Assembly: GCA_002320935.1 (NCBI GenBank)
Contig: DCLG01000019.1
Coordinates: forward strand, 1-6,418
Reading direction: 5' to 3'
DNA length: 6,418 bases
From: Pedobacter sp. UBA1654
GTDB lineage: Bacteria > Bacteroidota > Bacteroidia > Sphingobacteriales > Sphingobacteriaceae
Within the stretch, counting starts at the first letter, position 1. Each line of letters begins with the position of its first letter. The notes beneath the pieces are model-generated. The model did no database searches. It had not been told where the DNA came from and saw only the letters and a program-made list of their open reading frames with translations. The translations under genes were made by a program, and so were the position numbers. Of this stretch, positions 4,277-6,418 are shown in pieces.

Positions 4277-5388
4277 TTAAACCAGCCCTTTTTTCTGAAA
4301 TAAAGTAATTGCAAAGCAGCTATTACTATCATCAGTATTATGGCATACAAGTAGCCAAAAGGGGAATATAGTTCCGGCATATTCATTGGCAGAATTTCTC
4401 CGGTGATTGGATCCTGTCTTGAAAAATTCATTCCGTAGATTCCGGCGATAAAGGTAAGTGGAATGAATATAGAGGATATGATCGTCAACACTTTCATGAT
4501 CTCGTTCATCCGGACACTGATCATACTAAGATACATATCAATGCTACTTACAGCGATTTCCTTTAAGGAGTCAACCAGATCAATTACCTGAATGCAATGG
4601 TCATAAGCGTCTTTGATGTACATCTTCGTTTGTTCCCGAATGAAGGGGCTATCTGAGCGTAAAATATCATTCAGTTTGTCTTTCTCCGGCCAGGCAACTC
4701 TCCTGATCCCGATTAGATGACGTTTAATAAGCTGCGCATCATACATCATCGACCTTTCAGGTTTAATCATGAGTTGATCTTCGATTTCATCAAGTTCGTC
4801 AGCCCAGCCGGCCAGAATTTCCAGGTATGTATCTATGATTACATCCATTATGGCGTACATAATATAACTGGCTCCGCCAATTCTAATGTTTCCTTTTCCA
4901 GCTTTCAACCGCTCCCTAACAGGTTGAATACAATCTTCATAATTCTCTTGAAATGTGATAACTGCATTATGGAACAAGATAAAAGACACTTGCGTATTTT
5001 CAAGTTCTCTTTCTGGATTAAAGATCAACATCCGGCTAATAGCGAAGGCGTAATCATCAAACTCTTCAAATTTGGGCCGCTCGTGGGTTCTGGTGATGTC
5101 TTCCAGTGTGAGCTTATTTATATGAAATTCGTTCTGGAGGAACTCAAACATAGGCAAAGACTTAAAGCCTTTTATTTCTACCCAGATCGTCTCCCCAGGA
5201 TTATTCAGCAGACCTCTTATTTCATCCAAACTCCCGATCGGCTGACTTATGTATTTAGTCGCCGAGATTATATGAAGGGTGATCCTTGGTTCTAAGGATT
5301 TATCGTCCAGATAGATTGCTCCGGGGCTCGACCCGGTATCGGGCTGACATCGTTTATTAACCTCCAATTTCTTGTGGCGCTTGCTCAT
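4273..5388 (-). CDS. corA: CorA-type magnesium/cobalt transporter
   Basis: The 371-aa protein is a CorA-family (2-TM-GxN) channel of normal length. It has a basic N-terminal tail followed by the cytoplasmic alpha/beta domain (about residues 37-150), with LTLEDITRTHERPKFEEF at 93-110. Long stalk helices follow to about 300, then TM1 (about 300-318), ending in the signature YGMNF (318-322) that forms the periplasmic selectivity loop. TM2 is about 344-364, with the short basic cytoplasmic tail RKKGWFK. It works as an inner-membrane homopentamer passing Mg2+ (also Co2+/Ni2+) inward. The ATG (5386-5388) overlaps the stop of the WbqC-like gene by one base (TAATG), so the two are probably translationally coupled. 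The SPGAIYLDD segment near residue 21 matches the usual N-terminus of Bacteroidetes CorA and supports this start. The mgtE gene follows after 39 bases. Confidence 0.97.
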   Translation of the reverse strand: MSKRHKKLEVNKRCQPDTGSSPGAIYLDDKSLEPRITLHIISATKYISQPIGSLDEIRGLLNNPGETIWVEIKGFKSLPMFEFLQNEFHINKLTLEDITRTHERPKFEEFDDYAFAISRMLIFNPERELENTQVSFILFHNAVITFQENYEDCIQPVRERLKAGKGNIRIGGASYIMYAIMDVIIDTYLEILAGWADELDEIEDQLMIKPERSMMYDAQLIKRHLIGIRRVAWPEKDKLNDILRSDSPFIREQTKMYIKDAYDHCIQVIDLVDSLKEIAVSSIDMYLSMISVRMNEIMKVLTIISSIFIPLTFIAGIYGMNFSRQDPITGEILPMNMPELYSPFGYLYAIILMIVIAALQLLYFRKKGWFK

Positions 5389-5996
5389 TACAGGTACAAT
5401 TTAGCCTGCGGCCCCTGACTAAACAAAAGATCGACAGCACTCATGTTTGGCAGAAAGCCATTGCGGTCATCAAACACCTGGAAATAAGGTTTAAAGTTTT
5501 GGTAATTTTCAGCTCTAAATAATGCAGCATTCCGGTAATCTGTACCTCCAGGGAGCTCTTTTTGGTAAGTATCCGTGAATTTAAAATCAGGCTCTTGTTT
5601 AAGCTGCTTAAGTAACCAGGCCATGAGTTCAAGGTTAAAGTCAAACAAGTATTTAGTCTCTTTATGATAAAATGCCGCTATTTCGTCTTCGTAGTATTCA
5701 AAGTATGCCGAGTTACGATAACAAGTTTGCAAACTCATCCAATGCAGTCGTTGCCATTTAAAATCGTAACTGATTTTCACATCCTTAATTTTGGTATGGT
5801 ATTTTGAGCCTTTAATTACAGGTATAAATAAGTTCAAAGGTCCATTGGGCGAAGCAACCGTTGCGCGATTACGAAAGGTTTGCTTTGGAAAGTGCTCCCA
5901 TTTCTCCATTTCGAATTCAAAATTCACGGCCTTTAATGCAGAAAAGTAACTTACCGGGGCTAGATAAAAAAGGGGAAATGTTGCGATATTTTGCAT
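5388..5996 (-). CDS. WbqC-family protein
   Basis: The 202-aa protein matches the WbqC-like family. The N-terminal pattern is FPLFYLAPVSYFSAL (residues 7-21). It is followed by EKWEHFPKQTFRNRATVASP (31-50) with NGPLNLFIPV, then W-x-x-x-H near 81-86, YRNSAYFEYYED (93-104), and a C-terminal block QVFDDRNGFLPNMSAVDLLF (173-192). WbqC genes occur in O-antigen and other surface-polysaccharide clusters, but the biochemical activity is not established. The frame is open further upstream to a TTG at 6068. I prefer the ATG at 5994-5996 because the family pattern begins immediately after it and the extra 24 residues look like translated promoter DNA. The sequence shows no signal peptide or membrane helix. 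It is the first gene of a minus-strand operon with corA and mgtE, and its stop overlaps the corA ATG by one base. A divergent glycosyltransferase begins 85 bases away, which fits a surface-glycan role. Confidence 0.9.
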   Translation of the reverse strand: MQNIATFPLFYLAPVSYFSALKAVNFEFEMEKWEHFPKQTFRNRATVASPNGPLNLFIPVIKGSKYHTKIKDVKISYDFKWQRLHWMSLQTCYRNSAYFEYYEDEIAAFYHKETKYLFDFNLELMAWLLKQLKQEPDFKFTDTYQKELPGGTDYRNAALFRAENYQNFKPYFQVFDDRNGFLPNMSAVDLLFSQGPQAKLYL

Positions 5997-6013
5997 TTGA
6001 TAAATTATGTTTG
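5981..6013 (+). promoter_or_regulatory. Bacteroidetes-type promoter of the glycosyltransferase gene
   Basis: TATGTTTG at 6006-6013 matches TAnnTTTG. TTG at 5981-5983 is 22 bases upstream, inside the 17-23 range. Transcription would start near 6018, giving a leader of about 60 nt. The promoter overlaps the 5' end of the WbqC-like gene on the other strand. Confidence 0.5.
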
Positions 6014-6026
6014 CACTCTTAAGCCG

Positions 6027-6034
6027 CAAATTAA
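6027..6034 (-). promoter_or_regulatory. Weak -7 candidate for the wbqC-corA-mgtE operon
   Basis: On the minus strand this reads TTAATTTG, 7 of 8 positions of TAnnTTTG, 31 bases upstream of the chosen WbqC-like ATG. No -33 TTG is visible. It supports the downstream ATG, because a start at 6068 would place the promoter inside the coding region. Confidence 0.25.
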
Positions 6035-6061
6035 TGATAAAAAAAGCGTATTCTTTAATGG

Positions 6062-6079
6062 AAAACAAATTCTTGTTTT
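6062..6079 (+). repeat. AT-rich hairpin just before the glycosyltransferase start codon
   Basis: AAAACAA (6062-6068) and TTGTTTT (6073-6079) are exact reverse complements around ATTC. They end three bases before the ATG at 6082. The stem would cover the ribosome-binding region of the glycosyltransferase mRNA. It is AT-rich and weak, so a regulatory role is only a possibility. Confidence 0.4.
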
Positions 6080-6081
6080 AA

Positions 6082-6418
6082 ATGGAACCGAATGTTGCTG
6101 TTGTCATTTTAAACTGGAATGGAATTTCATTTCTACAATCATTTTTACCCCAGGTTCTAAAAAGCGAATACTCGAATCTTCAGGTCATTGTTGGAGATAA
6201 TGCCTCTACAGACGAATCCGTGGCGTACCTACGCCAGTATTTTCCAGAAGTTCAAATTATTCAAAATGCCGTAAACTACGGATTTGCGGAGGGTTACAAC
6301 CGGGTGCTTAAACAGGTAGATGCCGATTACTATGTACTTCTCAACTCAGATGTACAAGTTCCGCTGAACTGGATAAAGCCTGTTGTTGATCTTATGGAAA
6401 AAGATCCCTCAATTGCGG
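6082..6418 (+). CDS. Family-2 glycosyltransferase (rhamnosyltransferase-like), 3' end outside window
   Basis: The first 112 residues of a GT-A-fold family-2 glycosyltransferase are visible; the gene continues past the right edge. Key blocks are VAVVILNWNG at residues 5-14, the nucleotide-binding GDNASTDES (38-46), NYGFAEGYN (65-73), and LLNSDVQV (86-93). In the last block, the NSDV sequence stands in the place of the DxD metal/nucleotide-sugar site, as is usual for the WcaE/rhamnosyltransferase-like branch. Such enzymes transfer a sugar from a nucleotide donor onto lipid-linked or polysaccharide acceptors at the cytoplasmic side of the inner membrane. Donor and acceptor cannot be read from the sequence. 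The ATG at 6082 directly precedes the conserved first strand and has no Shine-Dalgarno. The gene diverges from the WbqC-like gene with its own promoter candidate. Nothing looks damaged in the visible part. Confidence 0.93.
   Translation, partial: MEPNVAVVILNWNGISFLQSFLPQVLKSEYSNLQVIVGDNASTDESVAYLRQYFPEVQIIQNAVNYGFAEGYNRVLKQVDADYYVLLNSDVQVPLNWIKPVVDLMEKDPSIA

Noticed and set aside
4717..5295. Long plus-strand open frame (192 codons) opposite corA
   Set aside because: It lies wholly antisense to the well-supported corA coding sequence, has no family features and no start signals; it is a by-product of corA codon use.
5997..6068. N-terminal extension of the WbqC-like protein from a TTG at 6068
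   Set aside because: The extension adds 24 residues outside the family pattern, uses a non-ATG start, and covers the probable promoter; the ATG at 5996 fits the family better.

Overview
The window looks like chromosomal DNA from a heterotrophic member of the Bacteroidetes, probably of the Sphingobacteriaceae (Pedobacter/Mucilaginibacter-like) type. The evidence is moderate AT content, almost no Shine-Dalgarno sequences, several upstream octamers matching the Bacteroidetes -7 element TAnnTTTG, a tail-less Hc1-type histone-like protein, and a WbqC-family protein. The genus is an inference; no rRNA or other decisive marker is present.

Left part (1-920): the 5' portion of a minus-strand GmhB-like HAD phosphatase (heptose bisphosphate phosphatase type) runs off the left edge. 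A 242-nt spacer follows, with a good promoter, and then tRNA-Lys(UUU) with a strong hairpin terminator. Directly behind the terminator is a stretch with no intact gene. Its plus-strand translation, interrupted by a stop codon, resembles the N-terminal core-binding part of a Bacteroidetes tyrosine integrase. This may be the scar of an element that once integrated at the tRNA.

Middle part (908-2880): a minus-strand LCIB/C-type beta-carbonic-anhydrase-fold protein is preceded by its own candidate promoter. Upstream of it is a 59-aa Hc1 histone-like gene with its own terminator. Divergent from that gene is a stand-alone response-regulator receiver protein. The 2522-2880 spacer holds hairpins and one possible small basic-protein gene of unknown function.

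Right part (2881-6418): a compact minus-strand operon, wbqC-like > corA > mgtE. The first two genes overlap by one base, and a 39-nt gap precedes mgtE. It encodes two structurally unrelated Mg2+ transport systems behind a surface-polysaccharide-associated protein. Divergent from it, a family-2 glycosyltransferase starts at 6082 and leaves the window.

The GmhB-like, WbqC-like and glycosyltransferase genes point to cell-surface glycan synthesis, while CorA and MgtE point to magnesium homeostasis. I see no complete novel multi-gene system. The most notable items are the bacterial LCIB-type protein with an altered catalytic motif, the integrase remnant at the tRNA, and the tandem corA-mgtE arrangement.
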